This document shows, piece by piece, positions 8,933 through 17,626 of a DNA stretch of 64,000 nucleotides. The translations under genes were made by a program, and so were the position numbers. How positions within the stretch are numbered: position 1 is the stretch's first letter; each line of letters begins with the position of its first letter. The notes under the pieces were generated by a model. That model did no database searches and was not told the DNA's origin. It worked only from the letters and a program-made list of their open reading frames with translations. Origin of the DNA: Neorhizobium vignae (lineage in GTDB: Bacteria; Pseudomonadota; Alphaproteobacteria; Rhizobiales; Rhizobiaceae); assembly GCF_000732195.1 (NCBI RefSeq), contig NZ_JNNU01000002.1, forward strand, positions 682,001 to 746,000. The letters run 5' to 3'.

Positions 8933-9211
8933 TCAGCAGGAGACCAGATTGATCTCCAGCTTCGATCCCGTGGCCTCGGCATAACGCCGAAGCGTTGACA
9001 GCGAGGGAGAAACTCCGCCACCTTCCAGCCTTGCAATGGCAGACTGGGTCGTGCCTAGTCTTTTGGCCAATTCAGCCTGAGACAGGTTCGCCTTGGTCCG
9101 GGCACGCACCAACTCCTCGATAAGCTGGAACTCGGCGTCGGCTTTCTCGTATTCCTCGCGGAATTCCGGATTGTTCATCAGCTTTTTTTTGAGGTCTGCG
9201 ATCTTGGTCAT
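8933..9211 (-). CDS. HigA-type antitoxin (XRE helix-turn-helix)
   Basis: This 92-residue protein is the likely DNA-binding antitoxin of the toxin gene immediately upstream. An XRE-type helix-turn-helix spans about residues 43-80 (LSQAELAKRLGTTQSAIARL). The start at 9211 overlaps the toxin stop by four bases (ATGA-type), which indicates translational coupling. A toxin-first order is characteristic of higBA-type modules. It presumably neutralises the toxin and represses the pair. Confidence 0.88.
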   Translation of the reverse strand: MTKIADLKKKLMNNPEFREEYEKADAEFQLIEELVRARTKANLSQAELAKRLGTTQSAIARLEGGGVSPSLSTLRRYAEATGSKLEINLVSC

Positions 9212-9531
9212 GGCTTTACCTCTTTCATTCGCTGCCTTGCTATTTCGAGAGCTCGTGCTGGGGTTTTCTGCGACTTCTTGACGAAGACATGCAGGACAAC
9301 GACTTTGCGCCCGGTCAGCGTAACGTAGATGCCTCGGGCGATACCTTCGGACGCTTTGGCGCGAAGCTCCCAAAGCTTGCCCTCAAGATGTTTGACATGC
9401 GGCTCCCGCAGATTGTCCAAGCCAACATTCTCGATGGCTTCCAAAAGACGGAGGAGACGCGCCTGAAGACCGGCAGGCAACGCCTCAATTTCATCATCGA
9501 CGGCTTGATGGGTTTCAACCGTCCATATCAT
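9208..9531 (-). CDS. HigB/RelE-like toxin (Gp49 type)
   Basis: This 107-residue protein resembles RelE-superfamily mRNA-cleaving toxins of the phage Gp49/HigB group: an N-terminal helical part (VDDEIEALPAGLQARLLRLL), the conserved KHLEGKLWELRAKASEG strand region, RGIYVT, and VVVLHVFVKKSQKTP with basic residues near the C-terminus. It precedes and overlaps its antitoxin gene. No Shine-Dalgarno is visible before the ATG; a -10-like TATATA ends only six bases upstream, so its mRNA may be leaderless. RNase activity is inferred from family. Confidence 0.87.
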   Translation of the reverse strand: MIWTVETHQAVDDEIEALPAGLQARLLRLLEAIENVGLDNLREPHVKHLEGKLWELRAKASEGIARGIYVTLTGRKVVVLHVFVKKSQKTPARALEIARQRMKEVKP

Positions 9532-9535
9532 CTAT

Positions 9536-9567
9536 GCTATATAGCCCATTTGAGATAACCCAACAAG
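9536..9567 (-). promoter_or_regulatory. Promoter/operator of the toxin-antitoxin pair
   Basis: On the minus strand, CTTGTT (9562-9567) and TATATA (9538-9543) are separated by 18 bases and form a plausible promoter. The -10 box is embedded in a perfect 10-base palindrome GCTATATAGC (9536-9545), a natural site for the antitoxin. The predicted transcription start falls at or next to the toxin ATG (9531). Confidence 0.55.
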
Positions 9568-9595
9568 TGAGGTCTCCATAGGGAAGAAACCGCCC

Positions 9596-10138
9596 TCAGT
9601 TCTTCGCCAGCTCCCGCTCGACCGCCTCGACCAGCCGGCTGTCCTGCGCGTCGACATCCGGCGCGAAGCGGGCCTTGATTTCTCCGTCGCGGCCAATCAG
9701 GAATTTTTCGAAGTTCCATACGATCTCGCCGTCCTCGACCTCCATGCCGAAGCCCCGCAGCTTTTCCTTCATCGGGCCGTCGCCGGTGGTCGGCACGCCC
9801 GAGGTGGTGAGCGTCTGGTAGAGCGGATGCTTGTCCTCGCCCTTGACGGAGATCTTCGAAAAGATCGGGAATTTGACGTCGTAGGTGAGCTGGCAGAATT
9901 CGACGATCTCGGCTTCCGTGCCGGGCTCCTGGCCCTTGAAATTGTTGGCCGGGAAGGCGGTGATCACGAAACCATCGCCGCGCTTGTCTTCGTAGAGTTT
10001 TTCGAGGCCTTCATACTGCTTGGTCAGGCCGCATTTCGACGCGACGTTAACGACCAGCATCACCTTGCCCTTGTATTCGGAAAGCGTGGTCTCGCGGCCG
10101 TCGGCCAGCTTTACCGGCACGTTCAAGACATCAGTCAT
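9596..10138 (-). CDS. Glutathione peroxidase family protein
   Basis: This thiol peroxidase reduces hydrogen and organic peroxides. The 180-residue protein has the peroxidatic Cys36 in NVASKCGLTKQYEGL, Gln70 in FKGQEPGT and Trp141-Asn142 in VWNFEKFL, the usual catalytic tetrad. Cys82 in EIVEFCQL is a candidate resolving cysteine, suggesting a thioredoxin-dependent non-seleno enzyme. The family motif FPCNQF is changed to FPANNF here. The ATG at 10138 matches the family start; the open frame upstream of it is unrelated. It is transcribed alone, divergent from the transporter gene. Confidence 0.93.
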   Translation of the reverse strand: MTDVLNVPVKLADGRETTLSEYKGKVMLVVNVASKCGLTKQYEGLEKLYEDKRGDGFVITAFPANNFKGQEPGTEAEIVEFCQLTYDVKFPIFSKISVKGEDKHPLYQTLTTSGVPTTGDGPMKEKLRGFGMEVEDGEIVWNFEKFLIGRDGEIKARFAPDVDAQDSRLVEAVERELAKN

Positions 10139-10338
10139 CGACAAATCTCCATTCAAAACAAATTGGTCGCTTTGCCGCGATACCCTATCGAAGCGGTTCC
10201 CGTTGTCCAGTGGACAGGCCCCCGCCCACGGCGCGCCGGAACTTTGGCCCCATCGCCGCATTGACGGGCGGCGCGGCAGCGCCACGTTATCCTGCCGGCG
10301 GCGATCCTTCCGCCGGTCCTCTCGACATCAAGGGCGGC

Positions 10339-12111
10339 ATGACCACTCAGCAGATCCTCGCGTTTTCCGTCATCGCCATCATGATGGCGGTCTTCATCTG
10401 GGACCGGTTTCGCTACGACCTGGTCGCCTGCTGCGCGCTGGTGCTGGCCGTCGCACTCGGCGTCGTACCGGTCGACAAGGCGTTCTCCGGCTTTTCGGAC
10501 GATATCGTCATCATCGTTGGCAGCGCGCTGGTGGTCAGCGCCGGCGTGGCGCGGTCGGGCATCGTCGATATCGCCATCAAGAAGTTCTTCCCCAACCTCA
10601 ACACGCTGAACACCCAGCTCGCCCTGCTGATGATCGTCGTGGCGGTGCTTTCCGCCTTCATCAAGAACATCGGTGCGCTGGCGATCATGATGCCGGTCGC
10701 TTTCCAGTTCGCCAGGAAATCCGGCGCCTCGCCGTCGAAATACCTGATGCCGATGGCGTTCGCGGCCCTGCTCGGCGGGTTGATGACCCAGATCGGCACC
10801 TCGCCCAATATCGTCGTGTCGCGGCTGCGCGAAGAGCTGACCGGCACGTCTTTCACCATGTTCGACTTCACGCCGATCGGCGCGATCCTCACCGTCGTCG
10901 GCATCACCTTCCTGCTCTTCTTTCACTGGCTGGTGCCAAGCCGCACTCGGGAGAACAGCTCGATCGAAGAGGCGGTGGAGATCACCAACTACACGTCCGA
11001 GGTCTCCGTGACGTCCGATTCCACGCTCCTCGAAAAATCGATCGGCGATCTCCTGAAACTCGGCGACGGCGAGGTGCTTGCAACCGCCGTGCTGCGCGGA
11101 ACGGCCCGCATGTCACCCTTCCCGGATCTCGTTTTGCGCGAAGGTGATGCCGTTCTCCTCGAAGGCCCGTCGGTCGCGCTGGACAGGATCGTCTCCGGCG
11201 GCAAGCTGAAACTGTCCGGCAAGCCGCTGAGGGAAAACGGCCAGGCACAGGCGGACGTGATCTCGGTCGAGGCGATCATCACCCAGGAATCGCCGCTCAA
11301 GGGTCTGTCCGCCAAGGAACTGGCGCTCTCCTATACGCGCGGCATCAATCTTCTGGCGATCAGCCGGCGCGGCGAACGGCTGAAGCAGCGGCTGGGCGAG
11401 CTGACGCTGATGGCCGGCGACGTGCTGGTGCTGCAGGGCAGCCGCAAGAACCTGCCCGCGGTGCTTCAGGACTTTTCTCTGCTGCCACTGGCGCAGCGGG
11501 AAATCCTGCTCGGGACACAGCGGCGCGCTTTCATTCCGCTGGTCATCCTGGTGCTGGCCATGACCGCAACCGCCGTCGGCATCGCTCCGGTTCCGGTTGC
11601 CTTCTTCACGGCCGCTCTCGGCATGGTGGTCTTCCGGGCGATCCCGCTCAACGATTTCTATAAGTCGGTCGACGGGCCGATCCTCGTCATGCTGGCAGCG
11701 CTGATCCCCGTTTCGGATTCGCTGAGGACGACCGGTGGCAGCGAGCTGATCGCAGGCTGGCTCGGCCAGGTGGCCGCGACGCTTCCGGCCTGGGGGGCCC
11801 TGGGGCTGATCCTCGTCACGGCCATGGCGGTGACGCCGTTCCTCAACAATGCCGCGACGGTGCTCGTCATGGGCCCGATCGCCGCGAGCTTCGCCACCAG
11901 TCTCGGTTTTCGGCCGGAAGCCTTTCTGATGGCGGTAGCGATCGGCGCCGGCTGCGATTTCCTCACCCCGGTCGGCCACCAGTGCAACACGCTGGTCTTC
12001 GGCCCCGGCGGCTACAAGTTTTCCGACTATCCGCGGCTCGGCCTGCCGCTTTCTTTCCTGATCATCCTCGTCAGCGTGCCGGCGCTGCTCTATGTCTGGC
12101 CCGTAAGGTAG
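10339..12111 (+). CDS. SLC13/DASS-type anion transporter with TrkA-C domains
   Basis: This 590-residue inner-membrane protein has the sodium:anion symporter fold, with hydrophobic segments on both sides of two cytosolic TrkA-C (RCK_C) domains at about 215-290 and 305-385. The first repeat has TQIGTSPNIVVS; the second has PFLNNAATVLVMGP, the paired hairpin motifs of the family. Related proteins move sulfate, dicarboxylates or other anions; the substrate here is unknown. The ATG at 10339 follows AAGGGCGGC. No operon partner is evident. Confidence 0.85.
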   Translation: MTTQQILAFSVIAIMMAVFIWDRFRYDLVACCALVLAVALGVVPVDKAFSGFSDDIVIIVGSALVVSAGVARSGIVDIAIKKFFPNLNTLNTQLALLMIVVAVLSAFIKNIGALAIMMPVAFQFARKSGASPSKYLMPMAFAALLGGLMTQIGTSPNIVVSRLREELTGTSFTMFDFTPIGAILTVVGITFLLFFHWLVPSRTRENSSIEEAVEITNYTSEVSVTSDSTLLEKSIGDLLKLGDGEVLATAVLRGTARMSPFPDLVLREGDAVLLEGPSVALDRIVSGGKLKLSGKPLRENGQAQADVISVEAIITQESPLKGLSAKELALSYTRGINLLAISRRGERLKQRLGELTLMAGDVLVLQGSRKNLPAVLQDFSLLPLAQREILLGTQRRAFIPLVILVLAMTATAVGIAPVPVAFFTAALGMVVFRAIPLNDFYKSVDGPILVMLAALIPVSDSLRTTGGSELIAGWLGQVAATLPAWGALGLILVTAMAVTPFLNNAATVLVMGPIAASFATSLGFRPEAFLMAVAIGAGCDFLTPVGHQCNTLVFGPGGYKFSDYPRLGLPLSFLIILVSVPALLYVWPVR

Positions 12112-12226
12112 GGTTCAAGGCCAAAAACCTTGACGCTCGCGGCTGAATATGGCCTAAGCCTGCGCCAATCCGCATTTCAAAAACAGGCTTGGCGCCTTTC
12201 AGGCCGCCACAGATAGAGCATTCTTC

Positions 12227-13684
12227 ATGATCGCCACGAAGCCCCGCGTCCGCATCGCCCCCTCGCCGACCGGCGAGCCGCATGTCGGCACCGCCTATAT
12301 CGCGCTCTTCAACTACCTCTTCGCCAAGAAACATGGCGGCGAATTCATCTTGCGCATCGAGGATACCGATGCGACGCGTTCGACGCTGGAATTCGAGCAG
12401 AAGGTGCTGGACGCGCTGCGCTGGACGGGCCTGACCTGGGCAGAAGGCCCGGATGTCGGCGGCCCCTACGGTCCCTATCGCCAGTCCGATCGCAAGGACA
12501 TGTACCAGCCCTACGCCCAGCAGCTGCTCGACAAGGGCCATGCCTTCCGCTGCTTCTGCACGCCCGAACGGCTTGAGCAGATGCGCGAAGGCCAGCGCGC
12601 CGCCGGCAAGCCGCCGAAATACGACGGTCTCTGCCTGAGCTATACGGCCGAGGAAGTAACATCCAGGATGGCGGCCGGCGAAGGCTCGGTCATCCGCATG
12701 AAGATCCCGACCGAAGGTTCCTGCGATTTCCACGACGGCGTGTACGGCGACGTGTCGATCCCGTGGGATTCGGTCGACATGCAGGTGCTGATCAAGGGCG
12801 ACGGCATGCCGACCTATCACATGGCCAACGTCATCGACGACCATCTGATGAAGATCACCCACGTGGCGCGCGGCGAGGAATGGCTGGCCTCGGTGCCCAA
12901 GCACATCCTGCTCTACCGCTATTTCGAGTGGGAACAGCCGGTGTTCATGCACCTCTCCCTGATGAGGAATGCCGACAAGTCGAAACTATCGAAGCGCAAG
13001 AACCCGACCTCGATCTCCTATTATTCCGCGCTCGGCTACCTGCCGGAAGCGCTGATGAACTTCCTCGGCCTGTTCTTCATCCAAATCGCCGAAGGCGAAG
13101 AGATGCTGACCATGGACGAACTGATCGAAAAGTTCGATCCGGACAATCTCTCCAAGGCCGGCGCGATCTTCGACATCCAGAAGCTCGACTGGCTGAACGG
13201 CCGCTGGCTGCGCGAAAAGCTCTCGCCGGACGAATTCGTCGCGCGCGTGCTGGAATGGGCAATGGAGAACAGCCGCCTGACGGAAGGCCTGAAGCACTCG
13301 CAGAGCCGCATTTCCAAGCTCGGCGAACTACCGAACCTCGCCGGCTTCCTGCTGTCGAGCGATGTCGGCCTGACGCCGGCCTCGTTCGCGGGCCTGAAGA
13401 CCAGCCCGGCCGAGACGCTGGAAATCCTCACCACCGTCCAGACGGATCTCGAAAAGATCCTCGAATGGAATGTCGAGACGATCGACGCGGAACTGCGCGC
13501 CGTCGCCGACAAGCTCGGCAAGAAGCTGCGTGTCGTCACCCCGCCGCTCTTCGTCGCCATGTCGGGTTCGTCCCGCTCGTTGCCGCTGTTCGATAGCATG
13601 GCGCTGCTCGGCCGCTCGGTTGTGCGCCAGAGGCTGAAGATTGCAGCAGCCGTGGTGGCCTCGATGGTGGGCGACGGAAAGTAA
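12227..13684 (+). CDS. gltX: Glutamyl-tRNA synthetase
   Basis: This class I aminoacyl-tRNA synthetase charges tRNA-Glu. The 485-residue protein has the PSPTGEPHVGT signature (HIGH equivalent at residues 18-21) and the KMSKS equivalent KLSKR near residue 253. Length is typical. Many alphaproteobacteria carry two glutamyl-tRNA synthetases, one of which can charge tRNA-Gln for the amidotransferase route; which copy this is cannot be decided from the window. It is followed by lysS after 232 bases containing a palindromic repeat pair. Confidence 0.95.
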   Translation: MIATKPRVRIAPSPTGEPHVGTAYIALFNYLFAKKHGGEFILRIEDTDATRSTLEFEQKVLDALRWTGLTWAEGPDVGGPYGPYRQSDRKDMYQPYAQQLLDKGHAFRCFCTPERLEQMREGQRAAGKPPKYDGLCLSYTAEEVTSRMAAGEGSVIRMKIPTEGSCDFHDGVYGDVSIPWDSVDMQVLIKGDGMPTYHMANVIDDHLMKITHVARGEEWLASVPKHILLYRYFEWEQPVFMHLSLMRNADKSKLSKRKNPTSISYYSALGYLPEALMNFLGLFFIQIAEGEEMLTMDELIEKFDPDNLSKAGAIFDIQKLDWLNGRWLREKLSPDEFVARVLEWAMENSRLTEGLKHSQSRISKLGELPNLAGFLLSSDVGLTPASFAGLKTSPAETLEILTTVQTDLEKILEWNVETIDAELRAVADKLGKKLRVVTPPLFVAMSGSSRSLPLFDSMALLGRSVVRQRLKIAAAVVASMVGDGK

Positions 13685-13730
13685 GGTATACGCTGCACTC
13701 CTGTGGCTGTTGATGGGCGCTTCCCCCGCC

Positions 13731-13836
13731 GTCATCCTCGGGTTCGACCCGAGGATCCATGCCAAGCCCGAAAGGGTGGATGCAGGGAGGCGCACCGCCA
13801 GAAAGAATGGATCCTCGGGTCGAGCCCGAGGATGAC
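13731..13836. repeat. Paired palindromic element upstream of lysS
   Basis: Two 29-base arms (13731-13759 and 13808-13836) are inverted relative to each other. Each arm is itself palindromic, built on ATCCTCGGG facing CCCGAGGAT. A 48-base spacer separates them. The same arms recur downstream of lysS, and this sequence type is widespread in alphaproteobacterial intergenic regions by my recollection. Confidence 0.8.
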
Positions 13837-13916
13837 GAATGTGGGACTGTGCGGAGATCAAGCCGAGCCGCTAAACCTGCAAAACCAACAAACCTGCCCG
13901 AAGAAGGCGAAATACG

Positions 13917-15413
13917 ATGACCGAGAACACGACCGAAACCGCCCTCTCCTCCGACGCCACCCAGGTGCGCGCCCAGAAACTCGCTTTGCTTCGCGAAAAG
14001 ATCGGCGACGTCTATCCGGCGCATTTCCACCGCACCATGACCAATGCGGAACTGGCCGAGAAATACAAGAACCTGGAAGCCGACGTCGAGACGCAGGACA
14101 TCGTCACCGTCGCCGGCCGGGTCTATTCCTCGCGCAATTCCGGCATGTTCATGGATATCCATGATGCGTCGGGCAAGGTTCAGATCTTCTCCCACAAGGA
14201 CACCACGCCGCAGGAAGCGCGCGACCTGCTGCCGATGATCGACATCGGCGACATTATCGGCGTCACCGGCGTCGTGCGCCGCACCAAGCGCGGCGAGCTG
14301 ACCATCAACGCCCAGAACATCACCATGCTCACCAAGTCGCTTCTGCCCATGCCGGAGAAGTGGCACGGCCTGTCGGACGTCGAGCTGCGTTACCGCAAGC
14401 GCCATCTCGATATCATGACCAACGAGGAGTCGAAGCTCCGCTTCCAGCAGCGCAGCCGCATCGTCTCGGGCATCCGCCGCTTCATGGAAAACGACGGCTT
14501 CATGGAAGTCGAAACGCCGATGTTGCACTCGGTCTATGGCGGCGCCACCGCCGAGCCGTTCAAGACGCATCACAACACGCTGAAGCTCGACATGTACCTG
14601 CGCATTGCGCCGGAACTGTTCCTGAAGCGCACGCTGGTCTCCGGCCTCACCGACAAGGTGTTCGAGATCAACCGCAATTTCCGCAACGAAGGCGTCTCCA
14701 CAAGGCACAATCCCGAATTCACGATGATGGAGTGCTACTGGGCCTACGCCGATTACGAGGACATCATGGACCTCGTCGAGCGCCTGTTCTCGACGCTCGC
14801 CATGACCATCCACGGCACGACGGAAGTGAAGTTCGGCGACAAGGAACTCTCCTTCAAGGGTCCGTTCAAGCGCGTGCCCATGCCCGACGCCGTCAAGGAA
14901 GCAACCGGCATCGACTTCCTTGCCATGAAGACCGACGAGGAAGCCCGCACCGCCGCCAAGGCTGCCGGTTTCGCGGTCGAGAAGGACTGGACCTGGGGCG
15001 AATGCCTCGCCTTCATCTTCGAGGAAAAGGTCGAGGGCACCCTGATCCAGCCAAGCCACGTTACCCACTTCCCGAAGGACATCTCGCCCTTCGCCAAGGA
15101 AGTCCCGGGCGAACCGCGCCTCGTCGAACGCTTCGAGACCTATTGCAACGCCTGGGAACTGGGTAACGCCTTCTCCGAGCTCAACGACCCGGAAGAGCAG
15201 CGCAAGCGCATGGTCGAGCAGCTCGAACAGGCCCATGCCCGCGGCGAAAAGGACAAGCAGCTCGACGAGGAATTTCTGGACGCCATCGACCAGGGCATGC
15301 CGCCCGCCGGCGGCCTCGGCATCGGCGTCGACCGGCTGGTCATGCTGCTGACGGACTCACCGTCTATCCGCGACGTGATCCTGTTTCCGGCACGGCGCGC
15401 CAAGGCGGACTGA
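13917..15413 (+). CDS. lysS: Lysyl-tRNA synthetase, class II
   Basis: This class II synthetase charges tRNA-Lys. The 498-residue protein has an N-terminal OB-fold anticodon domain (about 65-150), motif 2 around residue 252 (FEINRNFRNEG, then HNPEFTMMECYWAY) and motif 3 near 466 (GLGIGVDRLVML). Many alphaproteobacteria use an unrelated class I LysK; this genome has the class II form here. It stands alone between two copies of the same paired palindrome, 232 bases after gltX. The ATG at 13917 is preceded by GAAGGCGAAATACG. Confidence 0.95.
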   Translation: MTENTTETALSSDATQVRAQKLALLREKIGDVYPAHFHRTMTNAELAEKYKNLEADVETQDIVTVAGRVYSSRNSGMFMDIHDASGKVQIFSHKDTTPQEARDLLPMIDIGDIIGVTGVVRRTKRGELTINAQNITMLTKSLLPMPEKWHGLSDVELRYRKRHLDIMTNEESKLRFQQRSRIVSGIRRFMENDGFMEVETPMLHSVYGGATAEPFKTHHNTLKLDMYLRIAPELFLKRTLVSGLTDKVFEINRNFRNEGVSTRHNPEFTMMECYWAYADYEDIMDLVERLFSTLAMTIHGTTEVKFGDKELSFKGPFKRVPMPDAVKEATGIDFLAMKTDEEARTAAKAAGFAVEKDWTWGECLAFIFEEKVEGTLIQPSHVTHFPKDISPFAKEVPGEPRLVERFETYCNAWELGNAFSELNDPEEQRKRMVEQLEQAHARGEKDKQLDEEFLDAIDQGMPPAGGLGIGVDRLVMLLTDSPSIRDVILFPARRAKAD

Positions 15414-15446
15414 TCGCGATCTCACGGACGAACCACAACCACGGTC

Positions 15447-15527
15447 GTCATCCTCGGGCTTGACCCGAGGGTCCATAGGGCCGGGCATCTGCGGATGCTG
15501 GATCCTCGGGTCGAGCCCGAGGATGAC
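15447..15527. repeat. Paired palindromic element downstream of lysS
   Basis: Arms at 15447-15475 and 15499-15527 repeat the 29-base unit seen upstream of lysS; the second arms of both copies are identical. The spacer is 23 bases here. The element fills most of the 139-base gap between lysS and the convergent gene and could act as a transcript end. Confidence 0.8.
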
Positions 15528-15552
15528 GACGGAGAGCTCGGTTACTCCCCTC

Positions 15553-16932
15553 TCAATGCACGACCTTCTCGGCCGCGTCCTTCGCATCCGACGCCGACGC
15601 CGCCTGGGCGGGTTTCGCGGGTGCGGCCGGAGCCGGTTGGCCCCTGAGCTTTGCAAGCCATTCGGCGCCGGCGGCGTCCGCGTCCGTGGCGCTGGCGGCC
15701 TTGGCCGGAGCCGCCTCGGCATGCGTCGCTTCCGGCGGCTTGGCATCGGAACGAACCGCATCGCCATCGGTCTGCTTCGACCAGCGCTTGCCGCCTTCAG
15801 CAGACGTGCGAGGCGCAGGCGCGGGCTCGGATGCCTTGGCCTCAGCTTGGGATGCCTTCGGCGCCTCCTGCTCGCCGCTGCCGGAGAACAGACCGGTTAT
15901 CGAGGCAAGGAAACCGCCCGCCTCCTTTTTCGGTTCGGCGGCTGCGACCTGGGCAGGCGCGGCCGGCTTCTGGTTGCCTTGACCCTGATTGGCGGCGGCC
16001 TTGTTCTGTGCTGCCGGTGCCGGATGCGTGTCGGCGGCCGGGGCAGCATGGGTGGCGGCAGCCGGGACAGCGGCATGGGTTTCAGCCGCAGCATTGCCGG
16101 CAGGCGCATGGGCGGCCTCGGCTGGCGCTTCTGTCTTGGAGCCGAAGATCATGCCTGTAATGGAGTTCAAGAAACCGCCGCTTTCCTTGGCGGCGACTTC
16201 GTCGCCGTGACCTTCGGCGGGCGCGCCGTGGGCGTCGGCAGGGGTCCCGTGGGCATCGGCTGCAGGCGCCCCGTGGCCGCTCGGCGCGCCGTGGCCGTCA
16301 GCCTTCTTCGGTTTTTCGCCGTGGCCGGCGGGCGCACCATGTTCGCCGCCCGGCGTGGTGACGGCCGGATCGACGCAATCGGCGTGATCGGTCAGCCGGG
16401 CGGTAAGCGCCTCGACATCCTCGAGCGGCAGGTCGATTCGCATGCCGTAATATTCGCCGTTCGAATTGGCGGTGCCGTCGAGGTAGTATGCCGAATAAGG
16501 CTGGGCATCGGTGCCTTCGGGCGCCTTTTTGGGATCCGGGATATAGACGACCTGAGCGCCGATTGCGCGGCCGCGCATCTGGGCACGATCACGGGGGCCG
16601 GCCTTGTCGATCATCGCCACCTGGACCAGATCCGCCTTCTCCTTTTCCTGGACCGCCTTGGCGACGCGCAGGGCCGTGCGGATGCGCGCCAGGCCATCAC
16701 CGGTTCCATCGCTCACCACATATTTGCGGACCCAGTAGCGCTGGTCCCGCTTGATCTTGACCGTTTCGAGGGCGGTACATTCCAGCCCGTTGATCTCCAG
16801 ATAGGAGGGGCCGAGGATCTTGTCCGTGCCGATGAGCACCGCAGCCGCACCGCTGCCGCCGCCGAGCACGACGATGCTGCCCATGAGGATGAAGACGAGC
16901 TTCTTGGAAAACCGGAACTTCAGACCCTTCAC
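15553..16932 (-). CDS. Membrane-anchored protein with His/Ala/Pro-rich tail
   Basis: I do not recognise a named function. The 459-residue protein has a short basic N-terminus, one membrane anchor at about 11-34, a compact soluble domain at about 42-190 (YLEINGLECTALETVKIKRD, later PYSAYYLDGTANSNGEYYGM) and then a long low-complexity region rich in His, Ala, Pro and Gly (196-310) made of GHGAP/DAHG-like units. A 17-residue motif occurs twice, at 249-265 and 336-352, core GGFLxSITGxxxGS. The GTG at 16932 is chosen because GGAG lies eight bases upstream; an alternative TTG lies 39 bases earlier. The soluble domain probably lies in the periplasm. Metal binding by the His-rich part is only a suggestion. 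Confidence 0.75.
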   Translation of the reverse strand: MKGLKFRFSKKLVFILMGSIVVLGGGSGAAAVLIGTDKILGPSYLEINGLECTALETVKIKRDQRYWVRKYVVSDGTGDGLARIRTALRVAKAVQEKEKADLVQVAMIDKAGPRDRAQMRGRAIGAQVVYIPDPKKAPEGTDAQPYSAYYLDGTANSNGEYYGMRIDLPLEDVEALTARLTDHADCVDPAVTTPGGEHGAPAGHGEKPKKADGHGAPSGHGAPAADAHGTPADAHGAPAEGHGDEVAAKESGGFLNSITGMIFGSKTEAPAEAAHAPAGNAAAETHAAVPAAATHAAPAADTHPAPAAQNKAAANQGQGNQKPAAPAQVAAAEPKKEAGGFLASITGLFSGSGEQEAPKASQAEAKASEPAPAPRTSAEGGKRWSKQTDGDAVRSDAKPPEATHAEAAPAKAASATDADAAGAEWLAKLRGQPAPAAPAKPAQAASASDAKDAAEKVVH

Positions 16933-17131
16933 TTGCCGAGCTCCGGCATGGTCAACTCCATATCTACGCAAAACAAAAGGATGGAATAGTGCCGGGATAG
17001 TCGCCTATTCTTGTTGAGGAAGCTTTAAGCCGAGGGATTCTTTTCGACCCGAGAAGATCTTTCTTGCTATCGGCCTGCTCCATTCCGAAACGGTCCGGCT
17101 TTTGACGTGTCCCTCTTGCGCAAATCGAACC

Positions 17132-17147
17132 GCGGGTATATACCCGC
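17132..17147. promoter_or_regulatory. MarR operator 1
   Basis: GCGGGTATATACCCGC is a perfect 16-base palindrome ending three bases before the ATG of the MarR gene. Its core doubles as a possible -10 box (TATATA). The same core palindrome recurs before the MFS gene, so it is the probable binding site for this regulator. Confidence 0.8.
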
Positions 17148-17150
17148 TCC

Positions 17151-17552
17151 ATGCCGAACGACACCTGCCACTGCATTCTGCTGCGCAAGGCCTCCCGAAA
17201 GGTCTCGTCTTACTACGACGAGGCCCTGGCGCCGCTCGGCGTCAACATCGGGCAGTTCAGCCTGCTGCGCAACATCAACCGGCTGGCGCCGATCTCGCTG
17301 ACCGATCTCGCCGTCCAGGTGGAACTGGACCGGTCGACGGTCGGCCGCAATGCCAAGGTGCTGGAGCGCATGGGCCTGGTGGCGATCGGCCATGGCGAGG
17401 ACCAGCGGGAAGCGATGCTGACCATCGCGCCGAAGGGGGCGGCGATCCTGAAGCAGGGCGCGCCCCTTTGGGACAGCGTCCAGGACGATATCGAGGCCCG
17501 GCTCGGGGCCGAGAAAACCAGGCAACTGCAGGAACTGCTTGCAGCCCTCTGA
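17151..17552 (+). CDS. MarR-family transcriptional regulator
   Basis: This 133-residue protein has a winged helix-turn-helix at about residues 45-100 (ISLTDLAVQVELDRSTVGRN, then DQREAMLTIAPKG for the wing). The N-terminus contains the cysteine pair CHC at residues 6-8, a possible redox or ligand-sensing feature. A perfect palindrome abuts its start codon and leaves no room for a normal leader, so the mRNA may be leaderless. A near-identical palindrome precedes the downstream MFS gene, which it probably represses. Confidence 0.9.
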   Translation: MPNDTCHCILLRKASRKVSSYYDEALAPLGVNIGQFSLLRNINRLAPISLTDLAVQVELDRSTVGRNAKVLERMGLVAIGHGEDQREAMLTIAPKGAAILKQGAPLWDSVQDDIEARLGAEKTRQLQELLAAL

Positions 17553-17565
17553 TTTTTAACCGGAA

Positions 17566-17580
17566 GCGGGTATATACCCG
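17566..17580. promoter_or_regulatory. MarR operator 2, before the MFS gene
   Basis: CGGGTATATACCCG (17567-17580) is a perfect 14-base palindrome identical to the core of operator 1. It lies 14 bases after the MarR stop and 46 bases before the MFS start, so the MFS gene probably has its own regulated promoter. Confidence 0.8.
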
Positions 17581-17626
17581 ATTTTATCAGCTGCCAGTGC
17601 GGCAACGACCAGGAAAGGGACAGACC

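Noticed and set aside
13536..15236. Long minus-strand open frame opposite lysS
   Set aside because: It overlaps a clear synthetase gene and the palindromic repeat; composition is typical of an antisense frame.
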